Origin: Gammaproteobacteria bacterium
Lineage (GTDB): Bacteria; Pseudomonadota; Gammaproteobacteria; Pseudomonadales; Azotimanducaceae
NCBI GenBank assembly: GCA_026705345.1
Contig: JAPPAV010000035.1
Span: 104,386-168,385 of the forward strand
DNA length: 64,000 bases
Direction of reading: 5' to 3'
Below, one piece after another: positions 31,846-41,521 of the stretch (within the stretch, counting starts at the first letter, position 1; each line of letters opens with the position of its first letter). Both the position numbers and the translations under genes were made by a program. Under the pieces are notes generated by a model, which had not been told where the DNA came from, made no database searches, and saw nothing but the letters and a program-made list of their open reading frames with translations.

Positions 31846-32114
31846 AGGAACTCAAGCGCATCGGCCCCATGTCGGCGGGGAAGATCTCAGGAGTCATTAG
31901 CGCCGTCTTCGGCGTCATTGCCGGTCTGATATTGGCGTTGTTCGCCGGTGCTCTCGGCGAACCCTTTTTGGGCGGCAACTGGTTTGTCCAGCTCATTGGA
32001 TTGACGCTCATCTACGCGATCGGGGGTTTCGTCGGCGGCGTGATCTACGCAGCGCTGTACAACCTCGTCGCCGGTTGGGTCGGCGGGGTCCAGATCGAGT
32101 TGGACGACGCCTAA
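31842..32114 (+). CDS. Small membrane protein, two transmembrane helices
   Basis: A 90-residue protein with hydrophobic helices at about 13-40 and 48-75. The N-terminus is KELKRIGPMSAGKISG, and LYNLVAGWVGGVQIEL closes the protein. The overall pattern (a conserved short basic N-terminus, two helices and a WxGGxxxE-like end) resembles a widespread family of unknown function near DUF3566. Its ATG overlaps the amidohydrolase stop (ATGA), which suggests a functional tie to that enzyme, but no function can be assigned. Confidence 0.75.
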   Translation: MKELKRIGPMSAGKISGVISAVFGVIAGLILALFAGALGEPFLGGNWFVQLIGLTLIYAIGGFVGGVIYAALYNLVAGWVGGVQIELDDA

Positions 32115-32190
32115 CGAGGCCCAAACGCAACGAATCTCGTGCGTCGACCCGCTCGGGTCACCCGTCCGGGATGCACGGATCCGCTCGACA

Positions 32191-32213
32191 GGACGGGACA
32201 AGCCGGTCCCCTA
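32191..32213 (-). repeat. Short palindromic repeat, family A
   Basis: A near-perfect copy with one loop-side change (GGACCGG instead of GGACGGG), read on the minus strand. It lies in the 165-base gap between the small membrane protein and the D-aminoacylase. Confidence 0.7.
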
Positions 32214-32278
32214 CTGAGGTGGCGCGCCGTGCCTCAGTCGGGGCATGATTCGCGCACAAGCGCATAGGGAGAACACTA

Positions 32279-33952
32279 ATGGCCCACGATCTCGTCATCC
32301 GGGGCGGCAACGTTGTCGACGGCACCGGTTCGGAACCCTTCGCCGGCGATGTCGCGGTCGACGGCAGCACCATCACCCAAGTCGGCAAGGTCGATGACCC
32401 GGGGCACCGCGAGATCGACGCACAAGGCCACGTGGTCACGCCGGGGTTCGTCGATCTTCACACCCACTTCGATGCCCAGGCGGGTTGGGACCCGCTGCTG
32501 ACGCCGGTCTCCTGGCACGGTGTCACGACGGCACTGTTCGGCAACTGCGGCGTGACGTTTGCGCCGTGCAAGCCGGCGGACCGGGAGTTTCTCGCGGGCA
32601 TGATGGAGACCGTCGAGGACATTCCGCGGAATGCAATCCTCACTGGGTTGCCGTGGGACTGGGAGTCGTACGGGGAGTATCTCGATTCCATCGAAAAACT
32701 CGGGCCGGCCATCAACATCACTGGCCTCGTCGGTCACTGCGCCTCGCGCTTCTACGTGATGGGCGAGCGTGCCGTCGAGGAGGATCCCTCCGAGAACGAG
32801 ATCAAGCAGATCGCGGAGTTGGTGGGCCGCTCCGTTGCCGAAGGCGCCATCGGCTTCTCAACCAACCGGCTTCCCGGCCATGTCCTGCCGGACGGCCGCT
32901 CGATTCCGGGCACCTTCGCCAAGGAAGACGAGCTCGTCGCCATCTCGGAAGCCGTGGGCAAGGCGGGGGGCATCCTGCAGAGCGTATTGAACTACGGCAG
33001 GCTCGACGACGAGATGACCATGCTGACCAAGCAGGGCCGCGCTGCGGGCACCCGACTCCTGTTCAGCGCACCCTACCATCCCGGCACCGATGGCGACGGG
33101 ACCGGCTACGACGACGCCATCGCCTCGATGCGCGACGAAGGGCTGGACGTCAGCGGACTGACGCTTCCCCGCAGCGGCGGCTTCCTGTCCGGGCTGACCA
33201 CCGACATGCTCTTTCCGACGCCTGCCTGGGCGGAAGTCCGCAAACTCGATTTCCGGGGCCGGCTGGCGGCGCTCCGGGACGAAACCACGCGGGACAAGCT
33301 CATCGAGGAGGCAAAGCAGGTACCTCGGCTCGAACAGGGCGCGCGGGCGTATTTCTGGCTCGGCGACGACGACAGACCGCAATACACGCGCCGCGCCGAA
33401 GAAAGCCTCTACAGCATGGCGCAGGCCGCCGGCGTGCACCCGGTCGAGGTGTGGATCGACAAGATGCTGGAGACCAACGGCGAGGCGATGTTCCACGTCC
33501 GGTTCTTCAACACGGACCTCGAGCGGTTGAGATCGTTCCTCACGGCGGACTGGATCCTGCCGGGCATCGGCGATGCCGGCGCCCACGTCAGCCAGATCAT
33601 GGACTCCGGCTGGACCTCGTTCCTGCTCTCGCACTGGGTCCGTGAGCAGGGCCTGTTCACCATCCAGGAAGCCGTTCGCCGCATGACGAGCGGATCGGCG
33701 AGGGTGCTCGGATTCAACGACCGCGGCACTATCGCCGAGGGCATGAAGGCCGACATCAACGTGATCGACTTGGACCGCGTCGCCGAACGCCAGCCGAAGC
33801 TGGTGCACGACTTTCCGGGCGGTGCGCCGCGGCTGATCCAGAAGGCTGTCGGCTACAAGGCGACGGTGTGCAACGGGGCCGTGATCCTCGTCGACGACGA
33901 ACACACGGGACAGCGTTCGGGACAGGTTCTGCGCAACCCGTCGAGCGTTTAG
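32279..33952 (+). CDS. N-acyl-D-amino-acid deacylase / D-aminoacylase family amidohydrolase
   Basis: The family hydrolyses N-acylated D-amino acids or related amides with zinc in a TIM barrel. The zinc-binding pair is in DLHTHFDAQ (His61 and His63). The conserved cysteine of GNCGVTFAPC follows, and VGHCASRFYVMG and the catalytic-aspartate region GIGDAGAHVS are present. The beta-sandwich N-terminus DLVIRGGNVVDGTG and C-terminus KADINVIDLD fit the family. With 557 residues it is a full-length member. No signal peptide, so cytoplasmic. Confidence 0.88.
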   Translation: MAHDLVIRGGNVVDGTGSEPFAGDVAVDGSTITQVGKVDDPGHREIDAQGHVVTPGFVDLHTHFDAQAGWDPLLTPVSWHGVTTALFGNCGVTFAPCKPADREFLAGMMETVEDIPRNAILTGLPWDWESYGEYLDSIEKLGPAINITGLVGHCASRFYVMGERAVEEDPSENEIKQIAELVGRSVAEGAIGFSTNRLPGHVLPDGRSIPGTFAKEDELVAISEAVGKAGGILQSVLNYGRLDDEMTMLTKQGRAAGTRLLFSAPYHPGTDGDGTGYDDAIASMRDEGLDVSGLTLPRSGGFLSGLTTDMLFPTPAWAEVRKLDFRGRLAALRDETTRDKLIEEAKQVPRLEQGARAYFWLGDDDRPQYTRRAEESLYSMAQAAGVHPVEVWIDKMLETNGEAMFHVRFFNTDLERLRSFLTADWILPGIGDAGAHVSQIMDSGWTSFLLSHWVREQGLFTIQEAVRRMTSGSARVLGFNDRGTIAEGMKADINVIDLDRVAERQPKLVHDFPGGAPRLIQKAVGYKATVCNGAVILVDDEHTGQRSGQVLRNPSSV

Positions 33953-33968
33953 CCACGCCAACGCCTTC

Positions 33969-34010
33969 GTAGGGGCGACCCCAACGGGCCCGAAGGGCAC
34001 GCGGTCGCCC
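33969..34010 (+). repeat. Palindromic repeat, family B (long form)
   Basis: Outer arms GGGGCGACC and GGTCGCCC enclose GGGCCC plus a short loop. It lies 16 bases after the D-aminoacylase stop and just before the esterase. Confidence 0.7.
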
Positions 34011-34026
34011 GTTTCTTCGGCACCGG

Positions 34027-35184
34027 ATGGTTATGGGGGTAAGCAAGGTGGACATCCACGGCTTCTGCGATGAACGCTTCGTCCGGGTGCGCGAGGCGTT
34101 CGAGCGAAACTTCACCGAGTACGGCGATGTCGGTGCCAGCTTCGCCGCGACCGTGGAGGGCGAGTTCGTGGTTGACCTCTGGGGTGGCCACGCCGACAAG
34201 GCACGCACTCGGTCCTGGGAAGAGGACACCATCGTCAATGTCTATTCGACGACAAAGACCATGTCGTTCCTTTGCGCCTTCGTGCTGGCCGACCGCGGCC
34301 TGCTGGACTTTCACGCCAAGGTCACGGACTACTGGCCCGAGTACGGACAGAACGGCAAGCATGACACCGAGGTCCGCCATTTCATGAGCCACTCGGCGGG
34401 TGTACCGGGCTTCGGTCCGAAGCTTGGCGACGCCAGCGGGCTTTACGACTGGGATGCCTGCGTCCAAAACCTGGCGAGACAGTCGCCTTGGTGGGAACCC
34501 GGCACGCAGAGCGGCTATCACGCCGTCACACAGGGCTACCTGATCGGCGAGGTCGTGCGGCGGATCACAGGCCAGAGCATCGGCGCGTTCTTCAGGAATG
34601 AGATCGCCGAACCCCTCGGTTCGGACTTCCACATCGGCATGCCCGCCACGGAATTCGGTCGCGTCGCCGAGATGATCCCCGACGAGCCCGCTGAAGGGGG
34701 CGCAGGATTCGCGCCCGAACCGGGCTCGATCCCTGCACGTGTATTCGCGAGCGCCCCGGCGGGCACCGACGCCGTCAATACGCCGGCGTGGCGCCAGGCC
34801 GAGATTCCCGCAGCCGGCGGCCACGGCAACGCCCGCGCCGTAGTCCGCGCCCAGACGCCCCTAGCCAACGACGGCAGTGCGTTCGGCGTCGAATTGCTGT
34901 CGCCCGATAGCTGCCGGCTGATGCTGGAAGAACAGACCGACGGACCGGATGCCGTGCTCACCCTGCCAGTTCGATTCGGCCTGGGCTATGCCTTCCCCAA
35001 CCAGTTCATGCCCATGTCGCCCAACGAAGACGCGATGTTCTGGGGCGGCGCCGGCGGCTCGACCATCGTCGTGGATCAGAAGGCCCGCGTGTGCCTCTCA
35101 TACGTCATGAACCAGATGAAGGCGGCGATCGTCGGCGACCGGCGCGGCGGCGGCTTGGGCAAGGCCTTCTACGACAGCCTCTGA
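34027..35184 (+). CDS. Beta-lactamase-fold serine hydrolase (class C/EstB-like esterase)
   Basis: This family includes esterases, D-peptidases and beta-lactamases. The nucleophile motif STTK is at residues 74-77. The second-motif tyrosine is in SGYHAVTQGYL. The C-terminal WGGAGGS replaces the KTG of true beta-lactamases, which points to an esterase or amidase. There is no signal peptide, unlike the paralogue at 48.5 kb (same YxGDVGASFAA and DTIVNVYSxTKTM blocks). The TGA shares its last base with the ATG of the GMC oxidoreductase, so the two are coupled. Confidence 0.85.
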   Translation: MVMGVSKVDIHGFCDERFVRVREAFERNFTEYGDVGASFAATVEGEFVVDLWGGHADKARTRSWEEDTIVNVYSTTKTMSFLCAFVLADRGLLDFHAKVTDYWPEYGQNGKHDTEVRHFMSHSAGVPGFGPKLGDASGLYDWDACVQNLARQSPWWEPGTQSGYHAVTQGYLIGEVVRRITGQSIGAFFRNEIAEPLGSDFHIGMPATEFGRVAEMIPDEPAEGGAGFAPEPGSIPARVFASAPAGTDAVNTPAWRQAEIPAAGGHGNARAVVRAQTPLANDGSAFGVELLSPDSCRLMLEEQTDGPDAVLTLPVRFGLGYAFPNQFMPMSPNEDAMFWGGAGGSTIVVDQKARVCLSYVMNQMKAAIVGDRRGGGLGKAFYDSL

Positions 35185-36782
35185 TGGCCAACTACGACTA
35201 CATCGTCGTTGGGGCCGGGTCGGCGGGGTGCGTGGTGGCCAACCGTCTGAGCGCCGATCCGGCGAATTCCGTGCTGCTGCTCGAAGCCGGCGGTCGTGAC
35301 TGGAGCCCCCTGATCCACGTGCCGGTGGGGTTCTGGAAGATGATCAACCGGCCGAGCGTCAACTGGTGCTTCGAGACCATGCCGGAACCGGGTACCGGCA
35401 ACCGCAAGATCCCGATCCCGCGCGGCAAGGTGCTCGGCGGGTCCAGTTCCATCAACGGCATGCTCTACGTGCGCGGCCAGGCCTTCGACTACGACACCTG
35501 GGCGCAACTCGGCAACCGTGGCTGGTCATACGACGAGGTACTGCCGTTCTTCAAGCGCTCGGAGAACTTCGAACGGGGCGGTGACGAGGTGCGCGGCGTC
35601 GGCGGCGAGTTGAACGTGGCAGATATGATCGAGCGCCATCCCATCCTGGATGCCTGGATCGCGGCCGGGGAGGAGGCGGGGTACCCGCGCAATCCCGACT
35701 ACAACGGCACGAGCCAGGAAGGCTTCGGCATCTACCAGGTGACCCAACGCAACGGGCGTCGGTTCAGCACCGCTCGGGCGTTTCTCGACCCCATCCGCTC
35801 ACGCAGCAACCTGACCATCGCCACGCGCGCGATGGCGCAGCGGGTGTTGACCGAAGACGGTCGCGCCACGGGAATTCGCTACGCGGTCGGCGATCGCGTG
35901 GTGGATGCGCTCGCGAACAAGGAGGTCGTGTTGGCTGCGGGCGCGGTGCAGTCGCCGCAACTGCTGGAACTCTCCGGTATCGGTCAAGCCGAGTTGCTGC
36001 AGGCACAAGGCATCGACGTCGTCCACGATCTTCCCGGCGTTGGCGAAAACTACCGCGACCACTACGCCGGTTCCGTGGCGTGGCGGGTGAAGGGCGCGAC
36101 AACGCTCAACGAGGACACCCGCGGTGCCCGGTTCGTCGTTGAGGCGTTGAAGTACGGCCTCGCGCGGCGGGGAGCGTTTACGTACACGGCCGGCATCGCC
36201 CACGGTTTCGTACGCACGCGACCGGAACTCGAAACGCCCGACGTGCAGTTCCACTTCGCCCACGCGAGCTATGCCCGAGGCAAGCGGCACGGCGCGCTCG
36301 AAAACGAACCGGGCATGACCTGCTCGGTCTGCCAGCTTCGCCCCGAGAGCACGGGCTCCATTCACATCCAAAGCGCCGATCCAACGACGCCGCCGGCGAT
36401 CCGGCCGAACTTCCTGTCCGAGGGGGTCGACCGCGCGGCCCTGGTCGAGGGCATGCGGATCGCGCGGCGGGTTGTGGCGGCGCCGTCATTGGACCATTAC
36501 GCGGCACACGAACTCTATCCCGGAGACGGGGTGCAATCCGACGACGAGATCCTCGAGTTCTGCCGCCGCACCGGCGGGACGGTCTACCACCCGGTGGGCA
36601 CCTGCAAGATGGGCCGCGATGCGAACGCCGTGGTCGACGACCGGCTGCGCGTCCACGGCGTGCAGGGGCTGCGCGTTGCCGACGCGTCGATCATGCCGAC
36701 GTTGGTGTCGGGCAATACCAATGCACCGACGATTATGATCGGCGAGAAAGCCGCCGACATGATTCTGGAGGACGCCCGCTGA
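35184..36782 (+). CDS. GMC family FAD-dependent oxidoreductase (choline/alcohol dehydrogenase-like)
   Basis: GMC enzymes oxidise alcohols with FAD. The ADP-binding motif [15 protein letters not shown] is at the N-terminus, signature 1 is [15 protein letters not shown], signature 2 is [15 protein letters not shown], and the catalytic histidine lies in [10 protein letters not shown] with [16 protein letters not shown] near the end. ATG at 35184 is set by the overlap with the esterase stop and gives 532 residues, close to bacterial choline dehydrogenase. It could act on alcohols released by the esterase, but this is inference. Confidence 0.93.
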   Translation: MANYDYIVVGAGSAGCVVANRLSADPANSVLLLEAGGRDWSPLIHVPVGFWKMINRPSVNWCFETMPEPGTGNRKIPIPRGKVLGGSSSINGMLYVRGQAFDYDTWAQLGNRGWSYDEVLPFFKRSENFERGGDEVRGVGGELNVADMIERHPILDAWIAAGEEAGYPRNPDYNGTSQEGFGIYQVTQRNGRRFSTARAFLDPIRSRSNLTIATRAMAQRVLTEDGRATGIRYAVGDRVVDALANKEVVLAAGAVQSPQLLELSGIGQAELLQAQGIDVVHDLPGVGENYRDHYAGSVAWRVKGATTLNEDTRGARFVVEALKYGLARRGAFTYTAGIAHGFVRTRPELETPDVQFHFAHASYARGKRHGALENEPGMTCSVCQLRPESTGSIHIQSADPTTPPAIRPNFLSEGVDRAALVEGMRIARRVVAAPSLDHYAAHELYPGDGVQSDDEILEFCRRTGGTVYHPVGTCKMGRDANAVVDDRLRVHGVQGLRVADASIMPTLVSGNTNAPTIMIGEKAADMILEDAR

Positions 36783-36801
36783 CATGGGGTAGGCCCACAT
36801 C

Positions 36802-38538
36802 TTGAACACGCTGAACGAGAACATTCGGAACGAACCCGAGGAACCTTGTTCCCCGCAAGCCACGGCGAGCGTGACCATTCAGGGAGCCATGATCGCCGTG
36901 ATCAACACCATTGTGATGGTGACCATCGTGGTGAGGGCTTCCGATGAGGGTCAAGCGTACCTCGCATGGGCGATCTGTGCGGCATTGGTCATTGGCGGGG
37001 CCATAACGGCTCTGCAGGCGTCTCGAATCGGGCGTTTCGGTGCCGGGCATCTTCTCTTGTGCGGTGCCGGTCCCCATTGGGTTGCCATTTCGGTGGTAGC
37101 CATCAACGTTGGAGGATGGACCACTCTGGCCAGCCTCATCGTAGTCTCTTCCTTGGTTCAATTTGCGTTTGCGGCATGGCTGCCGGTCTTGAGGCGGATC
37201 ATTACGCCAGTCGTTTGCGGCACTTCACTCATGCTGATTTCCATTTCGGTGATTGCGGTTGCAGTCGACAAACTCGCGAAGGTGCCGGAGGGCACTCCCT
37301 TGATTGCGAGTCCACTTGTCGTTGCAGCAACGTTGGGTGCTGCTGTGGTGATTTCTCTGAAAGGCTCGGGAGTCCTGCGCCTGTGGGCGCCGCTCATGGG
37401 CATCTTGTCCGGCTGTATTGTCGCGGCGGTGTTCAATCTCTACGACCTGGAGTTCCTGAAACGGGCATCCTGGTTTCAATTACCGAGTTTCGGCGCATGG
37501 CCCGGGCTCGATCTCTCTTTGGGAACGGAGTTTTGGACGCTTCTGCCGACCTTCGTAATCGTGACGCTGGTCGTTGCCGTGAAGACCGGAGGCGACGGCG
37601 TCGTCATGCAGCAAGTGTCGCTTCGCAGGTCGCGAGCCATCGACTTTAGGGTCGTACAAGGCACCGTAAACGCAAGCGGGCTAGGAGGACTCTTGTCCGG
37701 GCTGGCTGGAACGCCACCCACGGTCGTCTACTCGCCGTCCAGCATATCCCTGATTAATTTGACAGGCATTGCGTTTCGGGGCATCGGCTATTGGATCGGC
37801 GCGGTGATGATCCTGCTGGCGTTTTTTCCCAAGATCACGGCATTGTTGCTCGCTGCGCCCAGTGCCGTTGTGGGGTCGCTATTGCTGATGGTGATGGGCA
37901 TGTTGCTTGTCGAAGGCATGCGCATGCTCTTCAGGGAAGGACTCGACCAGCGGAACACGCTAATCGTCGCAATCACACTTGCCGTTGGGCTGGGCGTAGA
38001 GAGTCTCAACGTATTCGGAATGCGCTCGGACAACCTGTGGATTTCGATTCTCGGAAACGGTACGACGGTTGGCATTCTGGTAATGATCGCGCTGACCACG
38101 CTCCTGGAACTCACTAGCCCGCGCGGCAAGAAACTCGAGGTGGAGCTAAGGACGTCATCTCTCACGCGAATCGACGAATTCTTGCAGGACTTTGCCGGGA
38201 ACATTGGATGGAACGAAGCGTCGGCGAACCGGCTGCGCGCGGCTGGCGAGGAGTCGTTGTTGTGTCTGTTGTCGTCGGGGACGAACGAGGATGAAACAGG
38301 GGCGCGGCTGATTATTTCGATTCGCTCACAGGACAATGTCGTGGAAATGGATTGGTTGTCCGTCTTTGAAGAGCAGAACATCGAAGATCGGCTCGCATAC
38401 ATGAGCGAGGAGGCGGAAGTTCACGACGATCGGGAATTGTCTTTCCGACTATTGCGACATCACGCCTCGTCTGTTCATCACAGAAAGTACCACGGCGTAG
38501 ACATCGTTACAGTGCAAGTCGAACGGACTGGATCGTAG
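36802..38538 (+). CDS. NCS2-type purine/pyrimidine permease with C-terminal RsbW-like domain
   Basis: Residues up to about 445 form some 12-14 transmembrane helices with NCS2/NAT-type features, including the [19 protein letters not shown] loop that takes the place of the family's substrate-site helix. From about residue 450 the chain becomes soluble ([47 protein letters not shown]) and resembles the HATPase fold of RsbW-type kinases. I read this as a fused regulatory domain. The start is TTG after GGGGTAGG, so exact start is uncertain. The gene is less GC-rich by eye than the enzyme genes before it. Its stop TAG belongs to a family-B repeat. Confidence 0.75.
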   Translation: MNTLNENIRNEPEEPCSPQATASVTIQGAMIAVINTIVMVTIVVRASDEGQAYLAWAICAALVIGGAITALQASRIGRFGAGHLLLCGAGPHWVAISVVAINVGGWTTLASLIVVSSLVQFAFAAWLPVLRRIITPVVCGTSLMLISISVIAVAVDKLAKVPEGTPLIASPLVVAATLGAAVVISLKGSGVLRLWAPLMGILSGCIVAAVFNLYDLEFLKRASWFQLPSFGAWPGLDLSLGTEFWTLLPTFVIVTLVVAVKTGGDGVVMQQVSLRRSRAIDFRVVQGTVNASGLGGLLSGLAGTPPTVVYSPSSISLINLTGIAFRGIGYWIGAVMILLAFFPKITALLLAAPSAVVGSLLLMVMGMLLVEGMRMLFREGLDQRNTLIVAITLAVGLGVESLNVFGMRSDNLWISILGNGTTVGILVMIALTTLLELTSPRGKKLEVELRTSSLTRIDEFLQDFAGNIGWNEASANRLRAAGEESLLCLLSSGTNEDETGARLIISIRSQDNVVEMDWLSVFEEQNIEDRLAYMSEEAEVHDDRELSFRLLRHHASSVHHRKYHGVDIVTVQVERTGS

Positions 38539-38577
38539 GGGCGACCCTAACGCGCCCTTCAGGGCGCGCGGTCGCCC
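38535..38577 (+). repeat. Palindromic repeat, family B (long form), supplying the permease stop
   Basis: GTAGGGGCGACC opens the element and the inner pair CGCGCCCT/AGGGCGCG forms a strong second stem before GGTCGCCC. The permease stop codon is the TAG at its left end. It is followed 27 bases later by a family-A copy in the opposite orientation. Confidence 0.8.
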
Positions 38578-38603
38578 GGTCATACGCACCCCGTGGTGCT
38601 GGC

Positions 38604-38628
38604 GGGACGGGACAAGCCCGTCCCCTAC
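38604..38628 (-). repeat. Short palindromic repeat, family A
   Basis: A perfect 25-base copy on the minus strand (GGGACGGG, loop CTTGT, CCCGTCCC). It stands next to a family-B element between convergent genes (permease and DUF1330). Confidence 0.8.
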
Positions 38629-38654
38629 GGGCGGTTGAGGGACTCAGGCTGAGA

Positions 38655-38942
38655 TCACACGCCTTCGACGACGATCACATTGGCGTTCGCAGAGCGCTCG
38701 CGGATTTTCTTGAGATCCGTGTACTCGGGTGAGTTCAGCCACCCGTGAGCTGCGCCGGCATCGTCGAACTCGACTACCACGACACGATCAGCGGACCAGC
38801 TACCCTCGACCACTTCCACACTGCCGCCACGCACCAGGTATCGCCCGCCGTGGGCCGCAACGGTTGCGCCGATACGTTCACGAAAGTCCGAGAAAGTACC
38901 TTCATCCAATACTTCGTCATTCACGATCACGTAGGCCGCCAT
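38655..38942 (-). CDS. DUF1330 family protein
   Basis: A 95-residue ferredoxin-fold-like protein. The typical features are AAYVIVNDEVLDEGTFSDF at the start, HGGRYLVRGG in the middle and AHGWLNSPEYTDLKKIRERSA towards the end. Function is unknown for the family; it resembles small dimeric alpha-beta barrel proteins such as monooxygenase-like folds. It lies downstream of the RFAP-synthase homologue on the same strand but more than 120 bases away. Confidence 0.85.
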   Translation of the reverse strand: MAAYVIVNDEVLDEGTFSDFRERIGATVAAHGGRYLVRGGSVEVVEGSWSADRVVVVEFDDAGAAHGWLNSPEYTDLKKIRERSANANVIVVEGV

Positions 38943-39065
38943 GGTGTTCCTCTCTAGTTGCTGGGCTTGATCGGTGTGTTCAGACAGAACGATGAGAAGC
39001 CGTATCGTCCTGACGCTCGGATTGTACAGTACCGTGCCTCAAACAATCGACGCTCGCTCGCCTGG

Positions 39066-40082
39066 TCAGGCTACCGACGCCAGGTTCATGCCGGAGTTGT
39101 TGGCGCGGGTGCATAGGACTTGTCCTGGCGCGGCGTCACTGTTGCGTAACTCGCGTCGTAGGCTCCCGGCCACCTCGTCGTCCGAGGATTTGGTCGCGTC
39201 GAAGAAGCCGAAGATCGTGGCACCGGTGGACGAGAGTCCGCCGCCGTGAATCTCGGCCGTGGCGTTGAACGCAGACCTCGCAGATTGAAGCGGCTCAATG
39301 TCCGACCTGATCCAGTGTCGTCGTTTCCAGCCCACGTCTTGAATGGCGTTGACGCAAGCACCGAAAGTCTCAAGATCGAGTTCCCGCAAAGCCGGTAACA
39401 AGCGCATCAGAATGATGTGCGAGGTGGCCTGGACTTCATCAAGTGGGATCGGTGTGTTGGCAATCATGAAGTCCAGCTCGTCTTGACCCGACAGGCCCTG
39501 ATGACGGCTCGGAATGAAGAGCACTATCCCCCAGGTCCTGGGGAAGTCAGCGCGCATGAGCAAGGGCGGTTGACCCGCCTTGGTCGCGAAGCGAGACGGT
39601 GCGAACGACTTTTTCTGGCCACTCACAGAGTGGCCTCCGTCGAGCAAAAGCCCCCCATTAAGGAACGCATTGATTCCGATTCCAGATGTGCCACCTCGCC
39701 TGGACATGGCTCCCAGCTTTGACAGCGGGTATCCCAAGGCGAATCGCTGGTTCAATGCACATAAGACAGCGAGCCGGGTTTGCGTTCCCGATCCCAATCC
39801 TTGGTGCGGGGGGATCATTTGGTGGATTGCGACTTCGATGCACGGTTCCACCTGCAGTATCTTGCTGCTTTCGGCTACTTCCTCCAGCACTAGCTCTTGC
39901 TCGGCTGGAACGCCTCCCCGAACGACCGTTTGATCATGGGGGCCGAACTCGAAGGAAACACCCGGGTATTGGATGGAGAGACCGAGACTGCCATCAACGC
40001 GGCCGAGCTCGCCGTTCATGTCGATTAGCGTGAAATGCAGTCGTGAGGGCGTGCTAATTCGATGTGTCAAGGTCGAGCACAT
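39066..40082 (-). CDS. Beta-RFAP synthase (MptG)-like C-ribosyltransferase, GHMP fold
   Basis: Homologues join an aromatic acid to PRPP with loss of CO2, giving a C-riboside; in methanogens and methylotrophs this starts tetrahydromethanopterin synthesis. The N-terminal block TPSRLHFTLIDMNGELGRVD and the GHMP-type loop PPHQGLGSGTQ (91-101) are characteristic, and RRGGTSGIGINAFLNGG and HGGGLSSTGATIFGFF follow. The 338 residues are complete. It starts 29 bases inside the TrpB2-type gene, so translation is coupled. No other tetrahydromethanopterin gene is in view. Homologues ForT and PyfQ make C-nucleoside antibiotics, so a specialised product is possible. Confidence 0.82.
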   Translation of the reverse strand: MCSTLTHRISTPSRLHFTLIDMNGELGRVDGSLGLSIQYPGVSFEFGPHDQTVVRGGVPAEQELVLEEVAESSKILQVEPCIEVAIHQMIPPHQGLGSGTQTRLAVLCALNQRFALGYPLSKLGAMSRRGGTSGIGINAFLNGGLLLDGGHSVSGQKKSFAPSRFATKAGQPPLLMRADFPRTWGIVLFIPSRHQGLSGQDELDFMIANTPIPLDEVQATSHIILMRLLPALRELDLETFGACVNAIQDVGWKRRHWIRSDIEPLQSARSAFNATAEIHGGGLSSTGATIFGFFDATKSSDDEVAGSLRRELRNSDAAPGQVLCTRANNSGMNLASVA

Positions 40083-41382
40083 CGGAGTAGCCCTTCAAAT
40101 CCAGGTATCCATGACCCGACAAGCAAAATACGATAACGGGCGTCTTCTCGGTGTTCGAAGCTTCTCTTGCTGCATCGATGGCCCCCAAGACAGCATGAGC
40201 GCTCTCGGGGGCAGCAAGAACACCCTCCGTCTTCAAGAACACGCGTCCCGCGTCAAACACCTCCTGCTGGCTATAGGTCCTAGTGTTAACCACATTGTTC
40301 TTGACGAGTGCCGAGAGGACAGGCGTCTTGCCGTGATAGCGCAATCCACCCGAGTGCACGGGTGGCGGTACGAATCGATGGCCGAGCGTGTACATGAGTA
40401 TTCGAGGTGTTAGTTCGGAGAAGTCGGCCCAATCGTATCGGTACTCGCCCTGACTCAACGTGGGGATCGAATCGGGCTCTATGGCGCGGAACTCGATGGG
40501 CTTTCCTCCGATCCTGTCGCGAACGAACGGTGCGACAAAGCCTGTGAAATTGCTTCCTCCGCCGACGCAGCCGATCATCAGGCTGGGCGTTCGATCGATC
40601 TGCTCGAGTTGCTGTCTCGTCTCTAGACCGATGACTGACTGATGGAGCACGGCATAGTAGGACATGCACCCCAATGCCAGTCGTCTGCCGGGATCCTCCT
40701 TGACGAACTCGATGGCCTCGCTCATGCCGATGCCGAGACTGCCGGAGTTGTCCGGGTCGTCTTTCAGGACACTACGCCCCGTGTCCGTCAGTTCACTAGG
40801 CGAGGGATACACCTCCGCGCCTGCCATGCGCATTAGGTAGCGGCGGTACGGCTTTTCTTCGAAGCTCTTTCGGATCATGAACACACAGCAGTTCAGTCCG
40901 ACGGTTTCGCACGCCATGGCCAGAGCCGCTCCCCATTGACCGGCTCCCGTATCGGTTGCCATGGTATGGATGCGGGAGTGTTCTTCCTGCGCAGCATAGT
41001 ACGCCTGAACCAATGCCGTGTTGAACTTGTGGCTTCCGGCAGGATTCAGATCTTCACGTTTGTAGTAGATCTCGGCAGGGGTCCCTAGGTATTTCTCGAG
41101 GGCGCGGGCTCTAACCAAGGGAGATGGTCGGTAGCGACGGTAGACATCTGCGATGAACGGCGGAATCTCGATCCACGGGTCGGTTCCGTATTTGCCCTCC
41201 TGCAGCTCGATTCGGAGACACTCGAGGGGCCACAACCAGTCGAAATCGTCGATTTCGACGCCGCGGTCTTCGATCGGATGCAATGGCCTCGGAACATCGA
41301 AGGGCAGTTCGGCCACGATGTTGTACCAGCTCCGTGGAAGCTGCGACTCCGAGAGGAAGATCTTGTTGTCGTTCTTTGTCAC
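40054..41382 (-). CDS. TrpB2-type (tryptophan synthase beta-like) PLP enzyme
   Basis: The fold-type II PLP enzyme shows NPAGSHKFNTAL (PLP lysine about residue 119), the TDTGAGQWGAALA motif and the phosphate-binding GCVGGGSNFTGF. The front insert (PRPLHPIEDRGVEIDDFDWLWP) and overall length mark the TrpB2 branch, which does not need TrpA. No trpA or other trp gene is present. GTG at 41382 is chosen because GGAG lies 10 bases before it; an ATG 24 bases upstream lacks a ribosome-binding site. It overlaps the RFAP-synthase-like gene, so the two probably act in one pathway. Confidence 0.85.
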   Translation of the reverse strand: MTKNDNKIFLSESQLPRSWYNIVAELPFDVPRPLHPIEDRGVEIDDFDWLWPLECLRIELQEGKYGTDPWIEIPPFIADVYRRYRPSPLVRARALEKYLGTPAEIYYKREDLNPAGSHKFNTALVQAYYAAQEEHSRIHTMATDTGAGQWGAALAMACETVGLNCCVFMIRKSFEEKPYRRYLMRMAGAEVYPSPSELTDTGRSVLKDDPDNSGSLGIGMSEAIEFVKEDPGRRLALGCMSYYAVLHQSVIGLETRQQLEQIDRTPSLMIGCVGGGSNFTGFVAPFVRDRIGGKPIEFRAIEPDSIPTLSQGEYRYDWADFSELTPRILMYTLGHRFVPPPVHSGGLRYHGKTPVLSALVKNNVVNTRTYSQQEVFDAGRVFLKTEGVLAAPESAHAVLGAIDAAREASNTEKTPVIVFCLSGHGYLDLKGYSDVLDLDTSN

Positions 41383-41521
41383 GCCGTCAGGTCTCCGCTC
41401 TGGCATCAGACGCGTTTGGCACTGCGGTTGAAGAGCGACGCCGCGAACGGTTGGGCCGATCAAGGGCGGGCTCGGGTAAGCCTCCGGCGAGCGTAGCACA
41501 GTCTGAGAACGGACCGGCTCG

